From NCBI GenBank assembly GCA_049794535.1, contig JBARCX010000142.1, forward strand, positions 1-27,334: DNA of 27,334 bases, written 5' to 3'. The notes under the pieces were generated by a model that was not told the origin of the DNA, did not search any database, and was given only the letters and a program-made list of their open reading frames with translations. This DNA is from JBARCX01 sp049794535 (GTDB taxonomy: Bacteria; Pseudomonadota; Gammaproteobacteria; Xanthomonadales; Rhodanobacteraceae). Position numbers and translations under genes: made by a program. This document shows positions 1 through 9,708 of this stretch, in pieces; within the stretch, counting starts at the first letter, position 1, and the number at the start of each line of letters is the position of its first letter.

Positions 1-1
1 G

Positions 2-457
2 ATCAAGGTAATGCTCGACTCCTATACGGCCAATGGCCTGGATCGCGTGTTCCTGGCTTACAACGACTTCGTCAACACCATGACGCAGAAGCCGTCGATC
101 GACGCGCTGCTGCCGCTGCCGCTGGTAGCTGCAGAGATGGAAGCACATCAAGCGGCCGGTGAGTCAGCGTATGCCGGCGTCAAGCTGGAGCAGGGGCACG
201 ACTGGGATTACATCTACGAACCGGATGCGGCGACCGTGCTTGAGCACGTGCTTGGTCGTTATATCGAGTCGGTGGTGTACCAGAGTGTGCTCGAAAACCT
301 GGCCAGCGAGCATGCGGCACGCATGGTGGCGATGAAGAGCGCATCGGACAACGCGAACAAGGTGATCGGCGAACTGACGTTGATCTACAACAAGGCGCGT
401 CAGGCTGCGATTACCCAGGAAATCTCGGAAATCGTCGGCGGCGCTGCGGCGGTATAA
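2..457 (+). CDS. atpG: ATP synthase F1 subunit gamma, 3' part (partial)
   Basis: This is the C-terminal half of the gamma subunit, the central rotor stalk of F1 in the F1Fo ATP synthase at the inner membrane. The frame is open from the window edge, so the start lies outside; about 151 codons of the usual ~287 are present. The C-terminal helix carries the family signature (ELTLIYNKARQAAITQEISE, then IVGGAAAV at the end), very close to the enterobacterial ending. It is followed by atpD and atpC in the same direction, the conserved atp operon order. The 129-base gap to atpD holds a small inverted repeat. Identification is secure from the terminal helix and the neighbours. Confidence 0.97.
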   Translation: MKVMLDSYTANGLDRVFLAYNDFVNTMTQKPSIDALLPLPLVAAEMEAHQAAGESAYAGVKLEQGHDWDYIYEPDAATVLEHVLGRYIESVVYQSVLENLASEHAARMVAMKSASDNANKVIGELTLIYNKARQAAITQEISEIVGGAAAV

Positions 458-490
458 ACGCGATCGATCCCTGATCGCGAAGATCAAAAA

Positions 491-508
491 GCAGCCATCC
501 ATGGCTGC
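491..508. repeat. short inverted repeat between atpG and atpD
   Basis: GCAGCCAT at 491-498 and ATGGCTGC at 501-508 form a near-perfect palindrome in the atpG-atpD gap, preceded by AAAAA. It could fold as a small mRNA hairpin that tunes relative expression or stability in the atp operon. It has no downstream T-tract on the plus strand, so it is unlikely to be a terminator. Its function is inference. Confidence 0.4.
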
Positions 509-586
509 ACTATTCACTAAGAGCTAGCGACCCAATTGGGGCGCTGATTTAGACCAGAACCTTAAAGATCCATCCGGAGCATATCC

Positions 587-1999
<1,413 letters not shown>

Positions 2000-2080
2000 T
2001 CCAAGCGTGCGGCACGTTGTGTCGCACGAGCGTAGGCGGCGAGTCATTCGGCTCGCCCATCACGAAGTGGACATCCGATC

Positions 2081-2506
2081 ATGAGTCACACCATCCGTTG
2101 CGACATCGTCAGTGCCGAAGCCGAGATCTTTCACGGTGACGCAGTGATGGTGGTCGCCACCGGCGAGCTGGGCGAGTTAGGCATCACGCCGCGCCATGCC
2201 CCGCTGATTACCCGCCTTAAGCCGGGCCACGTTGATGTGGTGCTGGCAGGTGGTGAACGTCAGCAGTTCTACATCTCTGGCGGCATTTTGGAAGTGCAGC
2301 CGCAGGTGGTGACGGTTCTGGCCGATACCGCCGTGCGTGCTACCGACCTCGACGAAGTTTCTGCAAAGAAAGCCAAGCAGGAGGCCGAAGACGCACTGGC
2401 CAACCGCACCGATGTCGTCGAAGTTGCTGAAGCGCAAGCCAAGCTGGCCCAGGCGCTGGCCCAGCTGCAGGCGTTGGAGCGCATGCGCAAGAACCTCAAG
2501 CACTGA
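2081..2506 (+). CDS. atpC: ATP synthase F1 subunit epsilon
   Basis: Epsilon subunit of F1 (141 residues, normal length), which couples gamma to the c-ring and can inhibit ATP hydrolysis. The N-terminal beta-sandwich is recognisable (DIVSAEAEIFHGDA, then GELGITPRHAPLIT and YISGGILEVQPQVVTVLADTA). The C-terminal part is a helical pair rich in Ala, Lys and Glu (from about residue 88), typical of the inhibitory domain. It is the last gene of the atp operon, 81 bases after atpD, and is followed by a strong intrinsic terminator at 2555-2579. Confidence 0.97.
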   Translation: MSHTIRCDIVSAEAEIFHGDAVMVVATGELGELGITPRHAPLITRLKPGHVDVVLAGGERQQFYISGGILEVQPQVVTVLADTAVRATDLDEVSAKKAKQEAEDALANRTDVVEVAEAQAKLAQALAQLQALERMRKNLKH

Positions 2507-2554
2507 CCAAAGATGGCTACACACGATGGTGTGTAAATGCTTTGGTTGAGAACG

Positions 2555-2579
2555 AACGCCGGCCTAGTGCCGGCGTTTT
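2555..2579 (+). terminator. Rho-independent terminator of the atp operon
   Basis: AACGCCGGC (2555-2563) pairs perfectly with GCCGGCGTT (2569-2577) around a five-base loop, and the stem runs into TTTT (2576-2579). It lies 49 bases after the atpC stop and before the next gene, so it closes the atp operon. Confidence 0.9.
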
Positions 2580-2624
2580 CGTCTCTGCGCTAAGCTGCGT
2601 ATTCCATATGGACAGGGGACAGGC

Positions 2625-3161
2625 ATGGCGCGTTTGCGATATCTGGGTTGCCTCAATGGCACGGCGTTACTGTTGATACTGGCCGGTTGTGCACAAGTCA
2701 GGCCGGTACCTTCGTCGCCATCGCATCAGGGCGAATCTTCGTATCAAATGACGCCGGACCAGAGCATGGAGCACTACCCATTGCCGGTCGGCTCCACGGC
2801 CACCGGCGGTGTTCCGTTGGAGCATCCTGCACCGACCTATCCGTCCTCCCTGCTGGCCCTCTGCCCACCACCCGTCACATTGAAAGCTTTGCTGATCGTT
2901 GGCACTGACGGCATGGTGAGCGAGGTTCGCACCATCGACGCGACGTCGATCGATCCAGCCTTCGTCGCAGCCGTTCGGGCAGCGACGCAGCAATGGCGTT
3001 TCGAGCCGCTGCAATTCAATCATTGGGCGGCGGATGCCAATGGCAAGACCCATGACGTAGACAGCGATACCAAACCTTTCAGCCTCAAATACGCGTTCAC
3101 TTTTGCCTGCCATGATGGCAAGCCGCAGACATCAGCCGGTGCAGCGCCGACAGGGGCTTAA
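2625..3161 (+). CDS. lipoprotein with TonB C-terminal-like domain
   Basis: A 178-residue protein with a signal peptide and a lipobox (LAGC, Cys22), so it should be lipidated and anchored in a membrane facing the periplasm. Residues of about 70-115 and onward (EHPAPTYPSS, then ALLIVGTDGMVSEVRTID, then FVAAVRAATQQWRFEPLQF) match the TonB C-terminal fold seen in 'energy transducer TonB' proteins. It lacks the N-terminal transmembrane helix, the ExbB/ExbD contact motif and the long Pro-rich linker of true TonB, so a direct role in energy transduction is doubtful. ATG 2625 is preceded by GGGGA (about 2613-2618). It stands alone after the atp terminator. Substrate or partner is unknown. Confidence 0.75.
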   Translation: MARLRYLGCLNGTALLLILAGCAQVRPVPSSPSHQGESSYQMTPDQSMEHYPLPVGSTATGGVPLEHPAPTYPSSLLALCPPPVTLKALLIVGTDGMVSEVRTIDATSIDPAFVAAVRAATQQWRFEPLQFNHWAADANGKTHDVDSDTKPFSLKYAFTFACHDGKPQTSAGAAPTGA

Positions 3162-3241
3162 TGTTGATGAGCCGGTAAGGGCTAGCCACTAGAATCTGAT
3201 CGGCAAGACATCCATATAGAAGGCTAAATAGTTCGCGCATG

Positions 3242-3269
3242 GGCAGCATCTGATGATGTGGGTGCTGCC
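3242..3269. repeat. intergenic hairpin between the lipoprotein gene and the SDR gene
   Basis: GGCAGCATC (3242-3250) pairs with GGTGCTGCC (3261-3269) with one G-T pair, in the 185-base gap between two convergent genes. No clear T-tract follows on either strand next to the stem, so a terminator role is possible but weak. Nothing else recognisable is in this gap. Confidence 0.35.
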
Positions 3270-3346
3270 ATGGCATGAGGCCTCGTGCGCTAGTGAAGCT
3301 ATGCGATAGGTCGTGCTTTTAGCCTTGGTCTTGAAAAAAGAAGCAG

Positions 3347-4036
3347 TCAAAATTCCTGACCCACTGCGCGCACAATCATTTCACTGATATCGACATGATC
3401 AGGTTGCGCAAGAACCCATAGTACGGTGCGCGCTACATCGTCAGCTTCGATCATGGCATCGGGACGTTCGGCCCAAAGTGGAGTGTCCACATGGCCTGGC
3501 GCAATAACGGATACGCGCACCCCCGTTCCCACTACTTGCTGCCGCAGGCTTTCTGCGAGTCCCGTGACCGCCCATTTCGTTGCGGTGTAGAGGTTGCCTG
3601 GATACACCTTGCGTCCAGCGGTGCTGCCGGTAAACAGAAAGTGCCCACGCGCACTGATTAGGGCGGGTAAACATGCCTTGATGAGAAGTGCAGCGCCAAG
3701 CACGTTGGTCATCACCATGTCACGCCATTGTTCAGGGTCACCGGTAGCAAGATCACCGCGTGCGGAAAACCCCGCATTGGCGAAGGCCACATCGAGTTCA
3801 CCGAAGTGCGCTAGGCAAGCTTGAACAGCGTTATGTGTTTGCTCCCAGGAAGAGGCGTCCACGACAGCACCATGAATAAATTCGCGGTGCTTGGCATCAA
3901 ATGAATCGAGCAACGAATGGAGGCGGTCAGAACTTCTGCCGGTAACGAATACGCGGTGGCCCGAGGCTACGGCTTGTCGTGCAGTCGCGGCACCGATGCC
4001 GCTTGTACCGCCAGTGATAAATATCGTTTTACTCAT
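3347..4036 (-). CDS. SDR family NAD(P)-dependent oxidoreductase
   Basis: A classical short-chain dehydrogenase/reductase of 229 residues, a cytoplasmic NAD(P)H-linked alcohol/ketone oxidoreductase of unknown substrate. It shows the cofactor motif TGGTSGIG (8-15), NAG (87-89), catalytic Ser138 in TGST, and YTATK with Tyr150 and Lys154. The APGHVDTPLW segment follows the active site as in the family. The start is supported by AAGGA eight bases upstream of the ATG. It lies 71 bases downstream of, and in the same direction as, the MocR regulator gene, so the two may be co-transcribed. Closest in pattern to the YdfG-type subgroup, but substrate assignment is not possible from sequence reading. Confidence 0.9.
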   Translation of the reverse strand: MSKTIFITGGTSGIGAATARQAVASGHRVFVTGRSSDRLHSLLDSFDAKHREFIHGAVVDASSWEQTHNAVQACLAHFGELDVAFANAGFSARGDLATGDPEQWRDMVMTNVLGAALLIKACLPALISARGHFLFTGSTAGRKVYPGNLYTATKWAVTGLAESLRQQVVGTGVRVSVIAPGHVDTPLWAERPDAMIEADDVARTVLWVLAQPDHVDISEMIVRAVGQEF

Positions 4037-4107
4037 GGATCATTCCTTGAACGCGTGAATGGGAGTGGCTCTATGTCGATCCAGCAACAACGCTGTGGTG
4101 TATGTGT

Positions 4108-5535
4108 CTAAGCTAACGCCACAAAGCCCTCAGGCCCGTCACGCAGCGTTTGGGCAACAATATCCAGACCTTTGCGAAGTCGCTCTTTATCAGGGACCGC
4201 ACTCAGACATAAGCGCACAGCCGCAGGCGCATGAGTACGGCCCACCGTAAATGCATCTACCGGCTTTACGATTACGCCACGTCGCCACAACGTGTCGACA
4301 AATTCACTGGTGCGAACATTCGCCGGAAGAGGAAGCCATAGATGGCTACCGTCGGCATGCCTCTGAAAATGGACGTCCCGAAGTCTTTCTGTAGCAAGTG
4401 ATTGCAGTGCGCGATTGTCATCGCGTTGTTCGGCAAGTAATGATCTCACTACGCCATGATCAAGCCAGCGGCAGATGATCTCTGCGGAAATGGGAGAGAC
4501 CATCCAGCAGTTGGCACGAATCACGGCTGCCAATTTTCCAAGCCAAGCTTCGGGTGCATGGATATATCCGATCCGAAGGCCCGGTGCGAGCGATTTGGAA
4601 AAGCTGCCGACCATAAATACCTGTTCGGGCAAATACGCGGCTAGAGCGGGTGGCTGATCGGCAACAATCACGCCGGGTACGGTGTCTTCCACTATGCGCA
4701 GTTGATATTTTTTTGCTATGGAAGCGATCGCACGGCGGCGAGCCTCACTCATGACGGCGGTAGTGGGGTTATGTAGTGTGGGTACGCAGAACAAAAGCCG
4801 ACTCTGATGAGTGCGGCATGCTTGCTCAAGTGCATCAGGGATGATGCCTTCGTCATCGACTTTCACACCAATCAATTGCAGATGCATTTGATGGGCCAGC
4901 GCGATGATTCCTGGATAGCTGATCTCTTCGCACAAGATCACATCACCCGGCACAGAAAGAATGCGAAACAAGCAGGCGAGCGCATGTTGGCCACCACAGG
5001 TCAGCGCAATGCGTGCTGGATCACCAGACAATCCATATCGGCGAAGCCACAGGCTGAATCGCAACCGATGGTTCACGCTACCGATTTCCGGGGTATAGCC
5101 CAAGGTATTAGCAAGTGCTGACGAATCAGCGCTGATGTCCAGCAAGGTTTGTCGCAAGACATCCACCTGACGATCCGTTCGAATCAAGTTGTGAGCAAAG
5201 TCCAGGACGCGATCATCACGCTGTCGATCAGGATCCATGTCAGCAACAGGTATGGAAAGCGACGCGGCAATCGCCTTCTCACGGACATAGGTGCCATCAC
5301 CAATGCGTGAGCTCACGTGTTCTTGTTGTTCAAGCCATTTGTACGCGCGGCTGATGGTTCCAATCGTGACATCAAGCGTGCGCGCCAGTGTGCGTTGCGG
5401 CGGTAGCTTTTCGCCTGCAATGAGCTGGTCACTGATGATGACGTCGGCTATGACTTTGGCGATCGCTCTATAGAGCGAAAGCTCTGACACAGCCTGATCC
5501 CGCATCACATAGAGAAGATGCTGTTCGAGATTCAT
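4108..5535 (-). CDS. MocR/PdxR-type transcriptional regulator (GntR wHTH + aminotransferase-like domain)
   Basis: A chimeric regulator of 475 residues. The N-terminal GntR winged helix-turn-helix (about 20-86, with LPPQRTLARTLDVTIGTISRAY) is joined by a linker to a fold-type I PLP-dependent aminotransferase-like domain (about 110-475). The PLP lysine is visible in SFSKSLAPGLRIGY (Lys314) and the cofactor Asn segment in LHNPTTA. Known MocR proteins (GabR, PdxR, TauR) sense PLP adducts of amines or amino acids and usually control a divergent gene. Here the divergent genes are aldehyde dehydrogenase, AKR, gabD and a porin, consistent with control of amine/GABA-type catabolism (inference). The frame is open to a TTG at 5586, but that lies inside a palindrome; ATG 5556 and ATG 5535 are better starts, and 5535 begins at MNLEQ. 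No strong Shine-Dalgarno decides between them. Confidence 0.9.
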   Translation of the reverse strand: MNLEQHLLYVMRDQAVSELSLYRAIAKVIADVIISDQLIAGEKLPPQRTLARTLDVTIGTISRAYKWLEQQEHVSSRIGDGTYVREKAIAASLSIPVADMDPDRQRDDRVLDFAHNLIRTDRQVDVLRQTLLDISADSSALANTLGYTPEIGSVNHRLRFSLWLRRYGLSGDPARIALTCGGQHALACLFRILSVPGDVILCEEISYPGIIALAHQMHLQLIGVKVDDEGIIPDALEQACRTHQSRLLFCVPTLHNPTTAVMSEARRRAIASIAKKYQLRIVEDTVPGVIVADQPPALAAYLPEQVFMVGSFSKSLAPGLRIGYIHAPEAWLGKLAAVIRANCWMVSPISAEIICRWLDHGVVRSLLAEQRDDNRALQSLATERLRDVHFQRHADGSHLWLPLPANVRTSEFVDTLWRRGVIVKPVDAFTVGRTHAPAAVRLCLSAVPDKERLRKGLDIVAQTLRDGPEGFVALA

Positions 5536-5582
5536 GAAGATAGCAATGTAGCGCATCCGATGCGGCACATCGGAGTGCGGTG

Positions 5583-5599
5583 ACAATTTTAAAAATTGT
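5583..5599. promoter_or_regulatory. candidate operator: perfect palindrome in the MocR divergent promoter region
   Basis: ACAATTTT-A-AAAATTGT is a perfect 17-base inverted repeat centred on 5591, between the divergent MocR gene and the aldehyde dehydrogenase fragment. TGACAAT occurs at 5581-5587, overlapping its left arm, and again at 5614-5620, 33 bases (about three helical turns) away. MocR/GntR regulators commonly bind repeats in the shared promoter of their divergent target. A possible plus-strand promoter follows (TTGAGC at 5605-5610, GATAGT at 5627-5632, 16-base spacer). The operator role is inference. Confidence 0.5.
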
Positions 5600-5665
5600 T
5601 TCTATTGAGCTCATGACAATCCAGGGGATAGTTTGAATGTATCCCGACATGGAGTGTTGAGCCCG

Positions 5666-6352
5666 ATGGATTGGAAAGCGCGTATCACCCAAACGCATGT
5701 CATCACCAAGGCATTCATTGATGGTGCCTTCGTCGATGCACAGAGCGGAAAGACCTTCGAGCGAATCAATCCCGCGACTGGCCAATCCTTGGCACATATT
5801 GCTGCCTGTGATGAGGCCGATGTGGATAAGGCAGTATCCGCTGCACGCCGCAGTTTCGATGCCGGTGTCTGGTCTGCGTTGGCGCCGAAAGCACGCAAAG
5901 CGATCATGCTCCGATGGTCACAGTTGATTCTGGAGCACAAGGAAGAGCTGGCTCTGCTAGAGACGCTGGATACAGGCAAGCCTATCGCTGAAACCCTGCG
6001 CGTCGATGGGCCATCCTGCGCTGAAGCGATCGCGTGGTATGCGGAGGCCATCGACAAGATCTACGACGAGATCGCGCCTAACGGCATCGATACGTTGGCA
6101 CTGGTGACGCGCGAGCCGCTCGGTGTGGTGGCAGCCGTCGTGCCGTGGAACTACCCGCTGATCATCGCGGCTTGGAAGCTTGGCCCTGCATTGGCGGTAG
6201 GTAATTCGGTGATATTGAAGCCGGCTGAGCAATCCTCGCTTGGTGCGCTCAAATTGGCTGAGTTGGCGAACGAGGCCGGTATTCCGGCAGGTGTGTTCAA
6301 CGTGCTTCCTGGGTTGGGTGAGCAGGTTGGTACCCGATTGGCAAAGGCGTGA
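5666..6352 (+). pseudogene. truncated aldehyde dehydrogenase (PuuC-like), N-terminal half only
   Basis: A fragment of 228 residues from a family usually ~490 long. It matches the N-terminal, coenzyme-binding half of PuuC-like aldehyde dehydrogenases (FIDGAFVDAQSGKTFERINP, ELALLETLDTGKPI, WYAEAIDKIYDEIAP, REPLGVVAAVVPWNYPL, LKPAEQSSLGALKLAELA). It stops just after FNVLPGLGEQVG, where the family continues into the FTGST segment. The catalytic Glu (LELGG motif) and catalytic Cys (GQxC motif) are absent, so it cannot be an active dehydrogenase. The sequence passes directly into an aldo/keto reductase body in another frame, which indicates a deletion. ATG 5666 is preceded by GGAG at 5651-5654; an upstream TTG (5633) is open but less likely. 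PuuC acts on gamma-glutamyl-aminobutyraldehyde in putrescine breakdown; the original substrate here is inference. Confidence 0.88.
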
Positions 6353-7083
6353 ACAACGAAGGACATTCACGCAAACATGTCATGGATGCGATCGATGGCT
6401 CGCTCAAGCGTTCGCGCTTGGACTACTTCGACATTTACATGCTGCATTACTTCGATGCGAATACACCCGTCGAAGAAACCATGGATGCACTGAACGATAT
6501 CGTACGTGCAGGCAAGGCGCGCCATATCGGCGTATCTACCATGTACACCTGGCAGCTCGCTAAAATTCTTCAGGTATGTGATCGGCACGGATGGGCACGG
6601 CCTATCAACATGCAGTTACAGCTTAATTGCGCTTACCGCGAGGAAGAGCGCGAGATGATTCCGTTTTGCCGTGACCAGGGGCTTGGTATTTCGGTATTTA
6701 GCCCACTGGCTCGTGGCTTGCTCACGGGCGATATTGATTCCGTGCGCAACAAGACTGACTTCTTCACCCAGCAGATGTATGGCGATGAACACTCACGCGA
6801 GATCGCGGCATCGGTGGCACGTGTAGCAGCGGCTCGTGGCATCAGTGCGGCTCAGATCGCCCAAGCCTGGGTTATGGCACGCAAGGGTGTCGAGGTGATG
6901 TTGGTCGGCGCTGATACTACCGAGCAGTTTGATAGTGCATTGGCCGCCACACAACTCGTACTCAGTGATGACGAGCTCTATGAGTTGGATCGCAACTACA
7001 CGCCATGTGATCTGATCAACGACTACACGGCGGACAGTCGCCTCGATCGTGTGCCGCGCCCAGCGCGTGCGCCTTTTGCTTAA
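6349..7083 (+). pseudogene. truncated aldo/keto reductase (YajO-like), missing N-terminus
   Basis: 244 residues that match the C-terminal two thirds of a ~320-340-residue aldo/keto reductase (HSRKHVMDAIDGSLKR, DYFDIYMLHYFD, TPVEETMDALNDIVRAGKARHIG, YREEEREMIPFCRDQGLGIS, FSPLARGLLTGD, near the end the NADP-site-like VEVMLVGADTTEQF). About 100 N-terminal residues, which carry the catalytic Asp, Tyr and Lys of the tetrad, are missing; only the His (in YMLHYFD) remains. The family homology begins right at the junction with the aldehyde dehydrogenase fragment. A GTG at 6349-6351 overlaps the upstream TGA (6350-6352) as GTGA, so re-initiation could still produce the fragment, but it should be catalytically dead. 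It is followed 2 bases later by the gabD region. Confidence 0.88.
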
Positions 7084-7094
7084 GGATGAACTCC

Positions 7095-8552
7095 ATGTCT
7101 CTATTGCGATCCGATTTATTTCGTACTGACAGTTATATCAATGGTGCCTGGGTGACTGGGACCAAGCGTTATGACGTTATCGACCCCGCCACGGGCGAGC
7201 GCATTGCGGAAGTAGCGCGTGCTGGTCGCGCGGAAACCGAACAAGCCATCGCAGCGGCAGAAGTGGCCTTTCGTAGCTGGCGCGCCAAGACTGCTGCCGA
7301 GCGAGCAAAAATCGTGCGCCGCTGGGGTGAGCTGATGTTGGCGAACGCTGATGATCTCGCGCGTTTGTTGACGCATGAGCAGGGCAAGCCGTTGGCCGAA
7401 GCGCGTGGTGAAGTGGCGTATGCGGCCAGTTTCTTCACCTGGTTCGCCGAGGAGGCACGCCGCACCTACGGCGATGTGATTCCCAGCCCACGCGCCGATG
7501 CACGTGTTGTGGTCACCAAGGAACCGGTTGGCGTGGTCGGTGCCATTACCCCGTGGAATTTCCCACTTGCCATGGTTACCCGCAAAGCGGCGCCGGCATT
7601 GGCGGCTGGTTGCACGATGGTGCTTAAACCTTCAGAAGAGACGCCGCTATCTGCACTGGCGCTGGCGGTGCTTGCCGAAGAGGCAGGTGTGCCACCGGGC
7701 GTGTTCAATGTGGTATCCGGTGATGCGCCAGCCATTGGTGGCGCGATGATGGCGTCCGATGCAGTACGCAAAATTTCCTTTACGGGATCTACCCGTACGG
7801 GTCAGTTGTTGATGCGGCAGGCTGCCGATACGGTCAAGCGGCTCTCGTTGGAGCTGGGGGGCAATGCGCCGTTCATCGTCTTCGACGATGCCGATTTGGA
7901 TGCGGCGGTGCAGGGCGCCATGGCATCGAAATTCCGTAACACCGGACAGACGTGTGTCTGCGTCAATCGGTTCCTGGTGCAAGACGGTGTTTACGACGCG
8001 TTCGTCGCCAAGCTGACCGAAGCCGTACATGGGCTCAAACAAGGTAATGGCTTCAGCGACAGTGCTACGCAGGGGCCGCTCATCAATGCCGCCGCGCTGA
8101 CTAAGGTCGAGGCTCATGTGGCTGACGCGACCAACAAAGGTGCCAGTGTGGTGTGTGGTGGCAAGCGCTCGACTTTGGGAGGCACTTTCTACGAGCCGAC
8201 CGTGCTGCGTGATGCCAAGCCAGACATGTTGCTCGCGAACGAAGAAACATTTGGCCCCGTGGCTGCCTGTTTCCGCTTCCATACCGAGGCCGAGGCGATT
8301 GCCCTGGCGAATGCCACACCCTTCGGTCTCTCCGCCTATTTCTATACACGCGATGCGGCGCGCACGTGGCGTGTGGCCGAGGCGCTGGAGAGCGGCATGG
8401 TCGGCATCAACGAAGGGATCATTTCCAGCGAAGTGGCTCCATTTGGCGGAGTCAAACAATCGGGCCTGGGCCGTGAAGGCTCGCGCTACGGCATCGATGA
8501 ATACATGGAGATGAAATACATGCTGATGGGCGGTATCAGTGCTGCTGCATAG
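7095..8552 (+). CDS. gabD: NAD(P)-dependent succinate-semialdehyde dehydrogenase
   Basis: An intact 485-residue aldehyde dehydrogenase of the GabD subgroup, which oxidises succinate semialdehyde to succinate, the last step of GABA breakdown. Motifs in order: TPWNFPLAMVTRK (152-164), FTGSTRTG (229-236), LELGGNAPFIVFDDADLD (252-269, catalytic Glu253), GQTCVCVNR (284-292, catalytic Cys287, with Cys289 forming the GabD Cys-x-Cys pair), and FGPVAACFRF. The closing motif FGGVKQSGLGREGS is also GabD-like. An ATG exists at 7086, but AAGG at 7082-7085 sits directly against it and is correctly spaced for ATG 7095, so 7095 is preferred. It follows the damaged AKR gene directly and precedes the porin gene, so it still reads as part of one transcription unit controlled from 5600-5660. 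Confidence 0.93.
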   Translation: MSLLRSDLFRTDSYINGAWVTGTKRYDVIDPATGERIAEVARAGRAETEQAIAAAEVAFRSWRAKTAAERAKIVRRWGELMLANADDLARLLTHEQGKPLAEARGEVAYAASFFTWFAEEARRTYGDVIPSPRADARVVVTKEPVGVVGAITPWNFPLAMVTRKAAPALAAGCTMVLKPSEETPLSALALAVLAEEAGVPPGVFNVVSGDAPAIGGAMMASDAVRKISFTGSTRTGQLLMRQAADTVKRLSLELGGNAPFIVFDDADLDAAVQGAMASKFRNTGQTCVCVNRFLVQDGVYDAFVAKLTEAVHGLKQGNGFSDSATQGPLINAAALTKVEAHVADATNKGASVVCGGKRSTLGGTFYEPTVLRDAKPDMLLANEETFGPVAACFRFHTEAEAIALANATPFGLSAYFYTRDAARTWRVAEALESGMVGINEGIISSEVAPFGGVKQSGLGREGSRYGIDEYMEMKYMLMGGISAAA

Positions 8553-8624
8553 GAGAATTTCAGTGGCGTGAATGGATTCACCGGATGTCTGGACGGCCAT
8601 CCGAACATGGAAGAGGTAAGTCTC

Positions 8625-9707
8625 ATGGAAGAGTGGTGTCATCGTTCGGGGCAATGGATCGGCTATTGCCTTGCGACACTATTAGCCTCAACGACCCCGG
8701 CAATGGCCGACACGGAAACGGTGATCGCAGAGGCGGATACAAAGGCGAATTCGCTGAAGTTCTCCGGCTATCTCGACCTTGGTGTGTATAGCTTGGCTGG
8801 GGGCGCAACACGCGTCGGCACGATCCAGCGCAACTACCTTGGATTGGCGGGGCAGCACGGGCTCGGAGATAGTGCTTGGGCTGCCACGTTCAATCTGCAA
8901 ACGCGCTTTCTTCTGCCATCGCTCAAACTGGAGCCGAGTGGTGCTACGCCGTTGTTCCAGGGGGAGGCGACTGTGGGCGTGAGTTCGCCTTACGGTGATC
9001 TGCGCTTGGGGCGTGCATTGACGCCTATGTGGACGTATGACTGGCTCTATGACCCCTGGGAGAATTTCAACCGGGTCACTTCGGTGGCCTGGCAGATCTT
9101 TCATCCGGAGTACCGGGCAGACCCATACAACAATGGGCCTGCTGGTGAATATGCCCGGCTAAATAATGGCGTGTTCTACGACTCACCCAAATGGAATGGC
9201 CTGCACATGCATTTGTCGGCGGGGTTGTACAAGCATCGTCGGCCGGACAAATACGGCCATATGGATCAGGTTTACCCGTTAGGTGCATCGATCAACTACG
9301 ACGCGGCACCCTGGTCCGCCATGCTAGCTGGCGAACGGAATTCGGCGCGCGACAGCACGTTTTTCGCTGGGGTCTCCCGCACCATCGGTCAGGTCACCCT
9401 GATGGGCAGCTACAACTGGGTGCACCTCGACGAACCCTCCCGCGAGTTTTTCGATGAGCCTCGTACACGGCGCAGCGCTGCGACATTCGGCGCGACATGG
9501 CGGGCTACCGCCAAGACGGCATTGAAATTTAGCGTGGGCCGCGATTTCCAGGGTTACAACGGCAGCGGTCAAACGAACTACCTGAGCGCTGGTGTTGATT
9601 ACAACCTGACCACCCATGCACGAATCTATGGTGGTGTGGGCTATAGCTTCGCCGATGGTAGAGGGCCCGTGCACAACCTGGGCGCCGGGGCTATGTACTG
9701 GTTCTAA
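8625..9707 (+). CDS. outer-membrane general porin (Gram-negative porin family)
   Basis: A 360-residue trimeric-type porin, inferred to form a diffusion channel in the outer membrane. A signal peptide is visible (hydrophobic stretch to STTPAMA, cleavage after residue 28). The mature part alternates beta strands and closes with GAMYWF, with the terminal aromatic residue needed for barrel assembly. GDLRLGRALTPMW resembles the conserved strand and constriction-loop start of the family. The frame is open from 8568, but ATG 8625 has AGAGG (8612-8616) eight bases upstream and gives a proper signal peptide. It sits 72 bases after gabD in the same direction, which suggests that it admits the substrate of the catabolic island (inference). 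Confidence 0.88.
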   Translation: MEEWCHRSGQWIGYCLATLLASTTPAMADTETVIAEADTKANSLKFSGYLDLGVYSLAGGATRVGTIQRNYLGLAGQHGLGDSAWAATFNLQTRFLLPSLKLEPSGATPLFQGEATVGVSSPYGDLRLGRALTPMWTYDWLYDPWENFNRVTSVAWQIFHPEYRADPYNNGPAGEYARLNNGVFYDSPKWNGLHMHLSAGLYKHRRPDKYGHMDQVYPLGASINYDAAPWSAMLAGERNSARDSTFFAGVSRTIGQVTLMGSYNWVHLDEPSREFFDEPRTRRSAATFGATWRATAKTALKFSVGRDFQGYNGSGQTNYLSAGVDYNLTTHARIYGGVGYSFADGRGPVHNLGAGAMYWF

Positions 9708-9708
9708 G

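Noticed and set aside
6340..6355. Simple sequencing frameshift within one gene
   Set aside because: The sequences on the two sides belong to unrelated families (ALDH and AKR), so restoring the frame would not restore a gene.
5666..7083. A single programmed-frameshift fusion enzyme of ALDH and AKR
   Set aside because: Both halves lack their catalytic residues and neither fold is complete, so a functional fusion is implausible. A deletion explains it better.
7647..8654. 335-residue minus-strand open frame opposite gabD
   Set aside because: It is the complement of an intact, confidently identified dehydrogenase, and has no recognisable motif.
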